A DNA stretch of 11,742 bases from Cyclobacteriaceae bacterium (GTDB taxonomy: Bacteria; Bacteroidota; Bacteroidia; Cytophagales; Cyclobacteriaceae), in NCBI GenBank assembly GCA_030589835.1, contig JAUUZS010000065.1, positions 1-11,742 on the forward strand. The letters are read 5' to 3'. The notes beneath the pieces were generated by a model that had not been told where the DNA came from, searched no databases, and saw only the letters and a program-made list of their open reading frames with translations. Numbering within the stretch: position 1 is the first letter of the stretch; each line of letters begins with the position of its first letter. Of the stretch, positions 1-6,466 are shown piece after piece. The position numbers and the translations under genes were made by a program.

Positions 1-1185
1 GTGTATTATTCACCTGAGGATTTTCATTTTCTGCATCAAAATGGCCAGACTGTGCGCAGAAGATTCCCCGAGCCCATTCCGGATAATGTGATGAGCAAGT
101 ATCTGGAATTTACCGAAAAGCAACTCACCGAGTTAATGACCAATTACGGAAAGATAGATGTGGTATTTTTTGATGGAGGTGAAGGGCCTTTGCAGGAAAA
201 AGCCAAGGAGGTAGTTTGGCGCCTGCAACCGGATATTTTGGTGACCAGGGGAGCTATATCCACACCGGAGCAATATGTACCCGGCATGGCATCTGATGAG
301 GCCTGGGAAGCCTGCGTGACTATGGGTACGCAGTGGCAATACAAGCCAACCAATGATGATTATAAGTCGGGCGGCAGGTTGATCGAGATATTGATTGAAA
401 GCAGAACGAAAGGGGGAACGTTTTTGTTGAATGTAGGGCCGAAACCAAATGGAGAATTGCCCATCGAGCAGGAAGAACGACTGCGTGAGGTTGCTGCATG
501 GACTTTTGTAAATCAGGAATCTCTTTACGACGTAAGGCCATGGATCATCACTAATGAAGAAAATATATGGCTTTCAAAATCCAAAGAAGGAAATACGGTT
601 TATGCATACCTGACTAAAATGCCAAACTGGAAAAGGGGGGCGAGGAAAGAATTTATTTTGAAGTCAATTAAATCAAACTCCAAAACAAAAATCAGTGTAT
701 TGGGTCAGTCAGGTGAATTGGTTGAATACAACCCGAAAGCGGATGCCACCGCCAGGTTTGAGCAAAAAGATGATGGTTTGCACATCTCTATAGTTCGCGC
801 CCAGCGGATATATAACAATCACAAATGGCCCAATCCCATTGTCGTGAAATTAGAAAATGTTGAGCCGGCACTTGATCCGCCATTCATAAAAACCGTCAAG
901 GCGCAGGTAGATAAAAACAAAGTTGAATTGCATGGAGAGTTGCTAAAAAAAGGAGATGGAAAACAATTTGAAGTTGGATTCATGTATCGCCCTTATCTTG
1001 GATTTGCTGAAAACATCAAAGGAGGTGAATGGAAATATTCAACATTCAAAGAAATGAATGAGCTGAAATTATATTCGATCGAAATCAATGGATTGGAAAC
1101 AGGCCAGCAATATGAATATCGCGCAGTAGTGCGACATCCAAAGATTGAAATCAAAGGAGAAATCAAGAGGTTCAGGGCAGGTTAA
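1..1185 (+). CDS. Alpha-L-fucosidase, GH29 family (5' partial)
   Basis: This is the C-terminal 394 codons of a GH29 exo-fucosidase, which removes terminal alpha-L-fucose with retention. The frame is open from the first base. The opening GTG is probably an internal Val codon, because GH29 proteins normally have a signal peptide and about 200 residues of barrel before this point. Residues 49-60 (YGKIDVVFFDGG) match the GH29 nucleophile block, with D58 the expected catalytic Asp. F57 replaces the common Trp. TPEQ at 88-91 (E90) lies in the usual acid/base region, but I cannot assign the acid/base firmly. KGGTFLLNVGPKPNGELP near 136-153 is the characteristic end of the barrel. Residues of about 190-290 form a beta-rich domain, and about 295-394 resemble a fibronectin type III-like module (GQQYEYRAVV). 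Two sulfatase genes follow on the same strand, so sulfated fucose-containing glycan breakdown is a reasonable inference. The family call is secure; the exact linkage is unknown. Confidence 0.9.
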   Translation: MYYSPEDFHFLHQNGQTVRRRFPEPIPDNVMSKYLEFTEKQLTELMTNYGKIDVVFFDGGEGPLQEKAKEVVWRLQPDILVTRGAISTPEQYVPGMASDEAWEACVTMGTQWQYKPTNDDYKSGGRLIEILIESRTKGGTFLLNVGPKPNGELPIEQEERLREVAAWTFVNQESLYDVRPWIITNEENIWLSKSKEGNTVYAYLTKMPNWKRGARKEFILKSIKSNSKTKISVLGQSGELVEYNPKADATARFEQKDDGLHISIVRAQRIYNNHKWPNPIVVKLENVEPALDPPFIKTVKAQVDKNKVELHGELLKKGDGKQFEVGFMYRPYLGFAENIKGGEWKYSTFKEMNELKLYSIEINGLETGQQYEYRAVVRHPKIEIKGEIKRFRAG

Positions 1186-1189
1186 ATTT

Positions 1190-1240
1190 GGGTGCTGGGT
1201 GCTGGATACTGGGTACTGGGTGTTGGCTGGGTGACAGGTT
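1190..1240. repeat. G-rich GGGTNCT-like degenerate repeat after the fucosidase stop
   Basis: Five bases after the fucosidase TAA begins a run of GGGTGCT-type units: GGGTGCT, GGGTGCT, GGATACT, GGGTACT, GGGTGTT, then more degenerate copies. The 7-nt phase holds for the first five units. GGG tracts lie at 1190-1192, 1197-1199, 1211-1213, 1218-1220 and 1229-1231, so the transcript could form an irregular G-quadruplex. No coding frame is apparent. A related but more degenerate G-rich stretch follows the second sulfatase at 4188. The rest of the gap (1241-1330) holds no recognisable promoter or terminator. Confidence 0.7.
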
Positions 1241-1304
1241 GTCTATGCCAAAATGATGCTTACCGCGATTGCTTTCTTTGTGAAAAAATAGAACTGATGT
1301 CACA

Positions 1305-1334
1305 ATGAATAAAAAAAGCATTTGTATTAAATGA
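1305..1334 (+). other. Possible 9-codon leader ORF overlapping the sulfatase start
   Basis: An ATG at 1305 opens nine codons (MNKKSICIK). Its TGA at 1332-1334 overlaps the sulfatase ATG at 1331 in an ATGA arrangement, the geometry often seen in translational coupling. There is no obvious Shine-Dalgarno site before either start. It could be a chance ORF; the only support is its position. Confidence 0.2.
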
Positions 1335-2722
1335 AGTTAGTCATAAAAACATTACTGATAGCGAGTGCTGTTTTCTTATGGAATGCATGTACTCAAAAGG
1401 ATCAAAAAACCAATGTCATTCTCTTTTTTATTGATGATATGGGCTGGACGGATTTGGGTTGTTATGGGAGTGATTTGTATGAAACGCCCAACATTGACAG
1501 GCTGGCAGCAGAAGGGGTTAAGTTTACTAATGCCTACTCCGCCTGTACGGTTTGTTCACCATCCAGAGCAGCGATCATGACGGGCAAATATCCTGCGAGG
1601 CTTCATCTCACTGATTGGATTCAGGGAAGTAAACGGCCAAAGGCAAAGCTGAAAGTTCCGGATTGGCAAATGTACCTCGACACCACTGAGGTGACTCTTG
1701 CGAAAGCGCTTAAGGAAGGTGGCTACAGCACCGCAATATTTGGCAAATGGCACTTGGGCGATGCTCCCAAATATTGGCCTGAAAGCCATGGGTTTGACGT
1801 GAATATTGGAGGCTATCGCTGGGGAGCGCCGGGTTCGTATTTCTATCCTTATCATGGGAACCGGAGGGATAAGATGCATCCACCCAACCTGGAGCAAGGG
1901 AAAGAGGGGGAATACCTTACGGATCGCTTGACTGATGAAGCAATTGGTTTTATTGAAACGAATAAAAACCAGCCTTTTTTCATGTACTTCCCGCATTATG
2001 CGGTACACACACCAATCCAGGCACACGATTCTTTGATCCGTTATTATCAGGGAAAAATCACAGATGAAAATAGGCATCAAAATGCTAAATATGCTGCCAT
2101 GATTCATTCCGTGGATCAAAGTGTGGCACGGATCAGAAACACACTTTCAGTTCTTGGGCTTGATAAAAATACCGCCATCTTTTTTACAAGCGATAATGGC
2201 GGATTGGAGCTAAGGGAAATCACCGATAACTGGCCATTAAGGGCAGGGAAAGGATCATCTTATGAAGGAGGCGTCAGAGTGCCATTTATTGCCCATGTCC
2301 CGGGGATTACATCAGGTGGAACTGTTTCGGATCTGCCAATTATTGGCATGGACCTTTATCCAACGATATTATCACTAGCTGGATTGCCTGTAGTGGAAAA
2401 TGATGGAATCAACCTGCATACACATCTGAAATCAACTAATAACAAATTAAGCCGATCATCTTTGTTTTGGCATTATCCGCATTACCATCCCGGAGGGGCG
2501 ACGCCTTACAGTGCCGTGCGTGTTGGAAATCATAAATTGATTGAATTTTTTGAGGACGGAACCATGGAATTGTATAAGTTGGATGATGATATCGGTGAGT
2601 CCAATGATCTGGCGGAAACAAGTCCTGAAATTGTGGATCAGTTGCATAGCGCATTGCAAACATGGAGAGCAGAGGTAGGGGCACAGTATCCTTTTTTGAA
2701 TCCAAATTATAAAGAAGAATAA
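1331..2722 (+). CDS. Sulfatase, Cys-type (S1 family), lipoprotein
   Basis: This is a 463-residue formylglycine-dependent sulfatase predicted to hydrolyse sulfate esters on a glycan outside the cytoplasm. A hydrophobic leader ends in a lipobox (LWNAC, C20), which supports this start and suggests outer-membrane anchoring. The catalytic signature is CSPSR at 75-79, where C75 would be oxidised to formylglycine by an anSME- or FGE-type enzyme not encoded here. D35-D36 and D288-N289 are the expected calcium ligands. GKWHLG at 138-143 supplies K139 and H141, and HTP at 226-228 is another active-site histidine block. The segment TGKYPARLHLTDWIQG after the signature resembles sulfatases often placed in SulfAtlas S1_16, some of which act on 4-O-sulfated galactose, but subfamily assignment from memory is weak. 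Only 13 bp separate it from the next sulfatase, so the two are probably co-transcribed. Length is normal and no key residue is missing. Confidence 0.95.
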   Translation: MKLVIKTLLIASAVFLWNACTQKDQKTNVILFFIDDMGWTDLGCYGSDLYETPNIDRLAAEGVKFTNAYSACTVCSPSRAAIMTGKYPARLHLTDWIQGSKRPKAKLKVPDWQMYLDTTEVTLAKALKEGGYSTAIFGKWHLGDAPKYWPESHGFDVNIGGYRWGAPGSYFYPYHGNRRDKMHPPNLEQGKEGEYLTDRLTDEAIGFIETNKNQPFFMYFPHYAVHTPIQAHDSLIRYYQGKITDENRHQNAKYAAMIHSVDQSVARIRNTLSVLGLDKNTAIFFTSDNGGLELREITDNWPLRAGKGSSYEGGVRVPFIAHVPGITSGGTVSDLPIIGMDLYPTILSLAGLPVVENDGINLHTHLKSTNNKLSRSSLFWHYPHYHPGGATPYSAVRVGNHKLIEFFEDGTMELYKLDDDIGESNDLAETSPEIVDQLHSALQTWRAEVGAQYPFLNPNYKEE

Positions 2723-2735
2723 ATTTTTTAATACA

Positions 2736-4184
2736 ATGAATAAAATCAAATATCTTCTACTTCTTCTAGCTTTTACCTCGATTGATATTCCAATAGCCAA
2801 AGGTCAAGTTGACCGTCCCAATTTCGTCATCATCATTGGCGATGATATCAGCTGGAATGATCTGGGATGTTACGGGCATCCAACCGTGAAGTCCCCTAAT
2901 ATTGATCAACTGGCCAGTGAAGGGATTAAGTTTACCAATGCCTTTCTGACGGCAAGTTCGTGCAGTCCAAGCAGATGTAGTATTATTGCCGGTCGGTATC
3001 CGCACAACACGGGTGCGGCAGAATTGCATACCCCACTTCCTGCCGGAATGCCCACGCTGCCCGGAACACTTAAAAATTCGGGATACTATACAGCCTCTGC
3101 CGGCAAATGGCATCTTGGGCAGAATGCCAAAGAAGATTTTGATTTGGTGGTAGAAAAAGACAATGGAACCGGTGGTGAGAAGCAATGGTTGAGAGTGATG
3201 AAGGAACGGCCAAAAAACAAACCTTTCTTCTTTTGGTTTGCCGCACACGATGCACACAGGATATGGCATGCAGATGATTTCGGGACTCCTCACGATCCTG
3301 CCAATTCTGTCATACCTCCCTATCTGATCGATGCTGAGGGTACAAGGCAGGATTTAGCTTCCTATTACAATGAAATTCAACGGATGGATTATTATGTTGG
3401 CGAGGTAAAAAAGGAACTCAAGGAGCAGGGAGTTTTTGATAATACGGTCATCATCATCATGGCAGATAATGGACGGCCTTTTCCCAGAAGTAAAACGCGT
3501 GTTTATGACAGCGGAATGAAAACGCCGTTTGTCATCAGCTGGCCCGGCGGGCAACAAGGAAAAGGGCTCGAAAGCAATAGCTTGATTAGTGTAATTGATA
3601 TTGCGCCTACCTTTTTGGAATTGGCTGGTGTGGAAATAGGCCCAACTTTTCAGGGCATTAGCTTTGCTAAAACGATTAAAAAACCATCAGCGGAGCATCG
3701 TAACTATGTATTTGCAGAGCACAACTGGCACGATTACGAAGCTCACGAGCGCATGGTCAGGACCAAGCATTTTATGTATTTGGTAAACAATCGCCCACAG
3801 TTTAGCAACCAGGGGCCTGCGGACTCCAACAATTCCCCATCTTATGCTGATTTGAAAGATGTGCGCGATGCGGGAAAACTAAATGCTGCCCAGGCCGATG
3901 TGTTTTTGACACCAAGAGCTCATGAAGAATTATTTGATTGCTTCCAGGATTCACAACAATTAAGCAACGTAGCATCTATTGATAGGTATAAAGAAGTTTT
4001 AGACGATTTGAGAGGCGTAATGAATCAATGGATCATAGAAACCGGTGATGATGTGCCGGAAACCCTCACTCCAGCATGGTATCATACCGAAACGGGAAAA
4101 GCGCTAGATATTGAGCGGGTAAGAGGGGAAATGCCAGGAGCAAAAACTAAGGCGGTAAAGAATAATAACAAAGGGCCGTTGTAG
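2736..4184 (+). CDS. Sulfatase, Cys-type (S1 family), SGSH/heparan N-sulfatase-like sequence
   Basis: This 482-residue exported sulfatase is of a different type from its upstream neighbour. The N-terminus (residues 1-23) is a hydrophobic signal with probable cleavage around the AKGQ segment. There is no lipobox cysteine, so it may be soluble in the periplasm or secreted. D36-D37 are calcium ligands, and CSPSR at 76-80 carries the formylglycine site C76. GKWHLG at 123-128 gives K124 and H126, HDAH at 171-174 is the central histidine block, and ADNG at 243-246 gives D244-N245. The sequence SSCSPSRCSIIAGRYPHNTG is typical of proteins named N-sulfoglucosamine sulfohydrolase or heparan sulfatase. 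Beside a fucosidase the true substrate may instead be an algal glycan, which is inference. The C-terminal tail is basic and low-complexity (KTKAVKNNNKGPL). It sits 13 bp behind the first sulfatase, and G-rich repeat DNA begins just after its TAG stop. Confidence 0.94.
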   Translation: MNKIKYLLLLLAFTSIDIPIAKGQVDRPNFVIIIGDDISWNDLGCYGHPTVKSPNIDQLASEGIKFTNAFLTASSCSPSRCSIIAGRYPHNTGAAELHTPLPAGMPTLPGTLKNSGYYTASAGKWHLGQNAKEDFDLVVEKDNGTGGEKQWLRVMKERPKNKPFFFWFAAHDAHRIWHADDFGTPHDPANSVIPPYLIDAEGTRQDLASYYNEIQRMDYYVGEVKKELKEQGVFDNTVIIIMADNGRPFPRSKTRVYDSGMKTPFVISWPGGQQGKGLESNSLISVIDIAPTFLELAGVEIGPTFQGISFAKTIKKPSAEHRNYVFAEHNWHDYEAHERMVRTKHFMYLVNNRPQFSNQGPADSNNSPSYADLKDVRDAGKLNAAQADVFLTPRAHEELFDCFQDSQQLSNVASIDRYKEVLDDLRGVMNQWIIETGDDVPETLTPAWYHTETGKALDIERVRGEMPGAKTKAVKNNNKGPL

Positions 4185-4187
4185 AGC

Positions 4188-4224
4188 GGGGGGCTAGGTT
4201 CTGGGCGCTGGTTTCTGGGTGCCA
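4188..4224. repeat. G-rich degenerate repeat after the second sulfatase stop
   Basis: Three bases after the TAG stop is a run with G tracts at 4188-4193, 4203-4205 and 4217-4219, and repeated CTGGG/CTGGT units about 7 nt apart. It resembles the repeat that begins at 1190 in composition, unit style and position relative to a stop codon, but it is more degenerate. A short TAGAG/CTCTA pairing at 4232-4249 lies just downstream without a U-run. Confidence 0.5.
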
Positions 4225-4269
4225 GGAATATTAGAGCTAAGAGACTCTATTGTGGGATGTTTGGTGGAG

Positions 4270-4381
4270 GAAAAATGAAACAAGAAAAATGGAACAATAA
4301 AATATTAGACAGGGAATAAGGAATGATAAATAAGGAACAAGAAATAAGGAAGTATAAAATTGAAAGCGAATAAAAATTAAA
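4270..4381. repeat. Degenerate A-rich 14-bp tandem repeat
   Basis: From 4270 the sequence can be written in 14-bp units. GAAAAATGAAACAA (4270-4283) is followed by GAAAAATGGAACAA (4284-4297), one mismatch apart. The core AATAAGGAA occurs at 4315, 4329 and 4343, exactly 14 bp apart. Units from 4298-4311 and after 4354 are more degenerate. The array fills most of the 207-bp gap and ends about 10 bp before the start of the enolase-superfamily gene. No coding potential is visible on the plus strand. Confidence 0.6.
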
Positions 4382-4391
4382 AACGAATACA

Positions 4392-5666
4392 ATGAAAAAC
4401 ACACGAAGAGATTTTTTGACTAAAAGTGCCCTTGGAGCAACTTTTTTAGCCGGTGGATTGAGTTCATGCAAATCAGAATCCAAAATACCAAATGAAGGTA
4501 TTGAAGAGAATTACAGCATATTGAATAAAGTTCTTGCTCAGCCAATCATAAAGTCAAATTTATTTGATACGCCCTTGATTATAGAGTCGCTGGATTTGCT
4601 GCGCTACAAGGGGAATTTCATTTGCAAGGTTCGAACAAAGGACGGAGCAGAAGGAATTTCAGTAAGCAACAACGCGCAAATGAGCTCGCTTTACCCGATT
4701 TTTATCAATCGCCTGCAACCGTTTTTTATCGGTAAGGATGCCAGGAAATTGGAAGCATTGCTAGAGGAAGTTTATGTATATAAAAGCAATTATAAAGTTC
4801 AAAACCTGGCGCTATGGGTGCCTATGGCTACCATTGAGTTTGCGATTTTGGATATGCTGGGGAAAATTGCTCAAAAATCTATTGGACAAATGATTGGTGA
4901 AATTCACACTCCTAAGGTGGCCGTTTACAGGGCAAATAATTACCGGGGTAAATCTGCTGAGGAATCCATTGGACGAATTAAAAAAAATGTCGAAGAATCA
5001 AATGCCAAAGCATTGAAATTCAAGGTCGGTGGTCGGATGAGCAAGGATGCTGATTACCCTGATGGAAGATCTGAGGCTTTGATTCCGCTTGTGCGAAAAA
5101 CGTTTGGTGACGACATGGTGATCTATGCCGATTCGAATGGATCGTATTCCGTAAAGGAAGCCATAAGAATCGGGAAAATAATCGAGGAGTATAAGTTTGA
5201 TTTTTATGAAGAACCAACGCCTTTTGATTGGTATGAGGAAACGAAGCAGGTTGCAGATGCCTTGAATGTGCCGATAGCAGGAGGCGAGCAGGAGCCAAGT
5301 TTGCATCAGTTCAGATGGCTTGTTGCCAATGATGCCGTTCAGATCGTACAACCGGATATGTTTTATTTTGGAGGGATGATCCGATCTATGAAAGTGGCCC
5401 TGATGGCGCATGCTTTAGGAAAGAAATGTGTTCCCCATATCTCCGGTTCCGGATTGGGTTATTTATACATGATGCATTTTGTTTCTGCCATTCCGAATGC
5501 AGGGCCCTATCATGAATTCAAGGGATTCAACAAGCAGATTCCTGTTGAGTGTAGCACCTCATCTTTAGCAAGTGAAGATGGCGTAGTAACTGTGCCTTCC
5601 GGACCGGGACTAGGTGTAGACATTGATCCGGATTATATCGCCAAACATAAACTGGTTCTAATATAA
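4392..5666 (+). CDS. Mandelate racemase/muconate lactonizing-type enolase superfamily protein, Tat lipoprotein
   Basis: This 424-residue enzyme belongs to the enolase superfamily, whose members abstract the proton alpha to a carboxylate. Sugar-acid dehydratases and racemases are the common activities of this branch. The capping domain spans about 50-170 and the barrel about 175-400. Catalytic residues are complete: K209-x-K211, metal ligands D247, E273 and E299, and a D322/H349 pair. The spacing from D247 to H349 (26, 26, 23, 27) equals that of the mandelate racemase residues D195, E221, E247, D270 and H297, so the MR subgroup is the best fit. The final acidic residue may be E375. The N-terminus has a twin-arginine motif (RRDFL at 5-9), a hydrophobic stretch and a lipobox-like LSSC (C26), so export by Tat and lipid anchoring are predicted. 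This is unusual for a sugar-acid enzyme. Beside a fucosidase, L-fuconate or another uronate/aldonate is a guess. A 33-bp palindrome lies 13 bp after its TAA. Confidence 0.9.
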   Translation: MKNTRRDFLTKSALGATFLAGGLSSCKSESKIPNEGIEENYSILNKVLAQPIIKSNLFDTPLIIESLDLLRYKGNFICKVRTKDGAEGISVSNNAQMSSLYPIFINRLQPFFIGKDARKLEALLEEVYVYKSNYKVQNLALWVPMATIEFAILDMLGKIAQKSIGQMIGEIHTPKVAVYRANNYRGKSAEESIGRIKKNVEESNAKALKFKVGGRMSKDADYPDGRSEALIPLVRKTFGDDMVIYADSNGSYSVKEAIRIGKIIEEYKFDFYEEPTPFDWYEETKQVADALNVPIAGGEQEPSLHQFRWLVANDAVQIVQPDMFYFGGMIRSMKVALMAHALGKKCVPHISGSGLGYLYMMHFVSAIPNAGPYHEFKGFNKQIPVECSTSSLASEDGVVTVPSGPGLGVDIDPDYIAKHKLVLI

Positions 5667-5679
5667 TATTCTTCCTACT

Positions 5680-5712
5680 AACTCTTCAAGGATTTCAAAC
5701 CCTTGAAGAGTT
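5680..5712. repeat. 33-bp palindrome upstream of the transposase (REP-like)
   Basis: The left arm AACTCTTCAAGGATTT (5680-5695) and right arm AAACCCTTGAAGAGTT (5697-5712) pair over 16 positions with one mismatch (A5692 opposite C5701) around a single C. The architecture equals that of the palindrome at 6025-6057, although the arm sequences differ. It lies 13 bp after the enolase-family stop and 70 bp before the transposase ATG. It could act as a REP-type target of the transposase, or as a bidirectional hairpin at the transcript end. No U-run follows, so a classical terminator is less likely. Confidence 0.75.
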
Positions 5713-5782
5713 GGAGTTATGGTTTGAATATCGATGCTGTTATTCGTAAATTTATAAAATCAGGAACGATTATTAGCAACAA

Positions 5783-6394
5783 ATGCAGGACTACCACCCG
5801 CCATTTCTTCCATCAACGGTCTACCACATATATAATCACGCCAATGGAGATGACGATCTTTTTCGAGAAGATGATAATTATCGCTACTTCCTCGAAAAAT
5901 ATAAGAAATACATCCCTCCGATAGCCGATACGCATGCCTATTGTTTGATGAAAAACCATTTTCATTTGATGGTTAGGATAAAGGATGAATCACGTTTATT
6001 AGAGTTTTTCGATATTAATGACCAAGACCTGACAGGTTTTGAAAACCTGTCAGGTCTGATAAGTCTTCAGTTTTCGAAATTATTTAACAGCTATGCAAAA
6101 GCTTTTAATAATAAATATAATCGTATGGGTGGGTTAATTAACAGGCCAGTCAAACGCAAACCAATCAACAACGATCATTACTATACGGAGTTAATCGTCT
6201 ATATCCACAATAATCCTGTTCATCATGGATTTGTAGACGACATCAGCCATTGGTTGCATTCGTCATATACCGGGATCATGAATTCAACTGATTCCATGGT
6301 AAATGCGAGTGAAATAATGGAGTGGTTTGGTTCAAAAGAAGCATTCCTTGAAGCACACGGTAGGAGCCAACCATTGAAGTCTGTCTTTGATTGA
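5783..6394 (+). CDS. REP-associated tyrosine (Y1/HUH) transposase, RAYT-like
   Basis: This 203-residue protein resembles the Y1_Tnp/TnpA-REP family, single-strand DNA nucleases that process REP palindromes. The N-terminus FLPSTVYHIYNHANGDDDLF (residues 8-27) is the typical first strand and turn. HFH at 59-61 is the HUH metal-binding motif inside MKNHFHLMV. QFSKLFNSYAKAFNNKYNR at 96-114 is the characteristic helix, and YIHNNPVHHGF from 140 carries the probable nucleophile Y140. No canonical IS ends were found, as expected for RAYTs, which are usually domesticated single-copy genes. Residues 82-92 (DLTGFENLSGL) are encoded by a perfect 33-bp palindrome within the gene. It converges on the GH16 gene with a 72-bp gap. 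All catalytic motifs are intact, so it may be active. The ATG gives the normal family N-terminus. Confidence 0.9.
   Translation: MQDYHPPFLPSTVYHIYNHANGDDDLFREDDNYRYFLEKYKKYIPPIADTHAYCLMKNHFHLMVRIKDESRLLEFFDINDQDLTGFENLSGLISLQFSKLFNSYAKAFNNKYNRMGGLINRPVKRKPINNDHYYTELIVYIHNNPVHHGFVDDISHWLHSSYTGIMNSTDSMVNASEIMEWFGSKEAFLEAHGRSQPLKSVFD
6025..6057. repeat. Perfect 33-bp palindrome inside the transposase ORF
   Basis: AGACCTGACAGGTTTT (6025-6040) and AAAACCTGTCAGGTCT (6042-6057) are perfect reverse complements around G6041. The element is 33 bp, a multiple of three, and reads through without a stop as residues from Q81/D82 to L92. It falls between the HUH motif and the QFSKLFNSY helix, where family members tolerate length variation. 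It has the same 16-1-16 layout and A/T-rich centre as 5680-5712. Confidence 0.95.
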
Positions 6395-6466
6395 ATCATC
6401 CACAAATAGTATCGTAATTTTTTCCGATAATCAATTCTATAAATCCAAAAGAAGAGTTAGTAAATC

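Noticed and set aside
1556..2119. 187-codon open frame on the minus strand within the first sulfatase
   Set aside because: It lies opposite a gene with all sulfatase motifs, and its translation shows no recognisable domain; it is a shadow frame.
2766..3293. 175-codon open frame on the minus strand within the second sulfatase
   Set aside because: It is fully antisense to a well-supported gene and has no family resemblance.
4232..4249. Possible terminator hairpin after the second sulfatase
   Set aside because: The stem TAGAG/CTCTA is only 5 bp and no T-run follows.
4247..4483. Minus-strand hydrophobic ORF in the gap before the enolase-family gene
   Set aside because: The apparent hydrophobic protein comes from reading the A-rich 14-bp repeat in reverse and it overlaps the real start; composition explains it.
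5703..5924. 73-codon plus-strand ORF before and overlapping the transposase start
   Set aside because: It is in another frame from the transposase, begins inside the palindrome, and lacks any recognisable motif.
5680..6394. Complete insertion sequence with terminal inverted repeats
   Set aside because: The two palindromes differ in arm sequence, one lies inside the ORF, and there is none after the stop; the layout fits a RAYT gene with REP-like elements, not a classical IS.
6410..6429. Possible terminator between the convergent transposase and GH16 genes
   Set aside because: The TATCG/CGATA stem is 5 bp with the T-run in the loop, so it does not have intrinsic terminator form.
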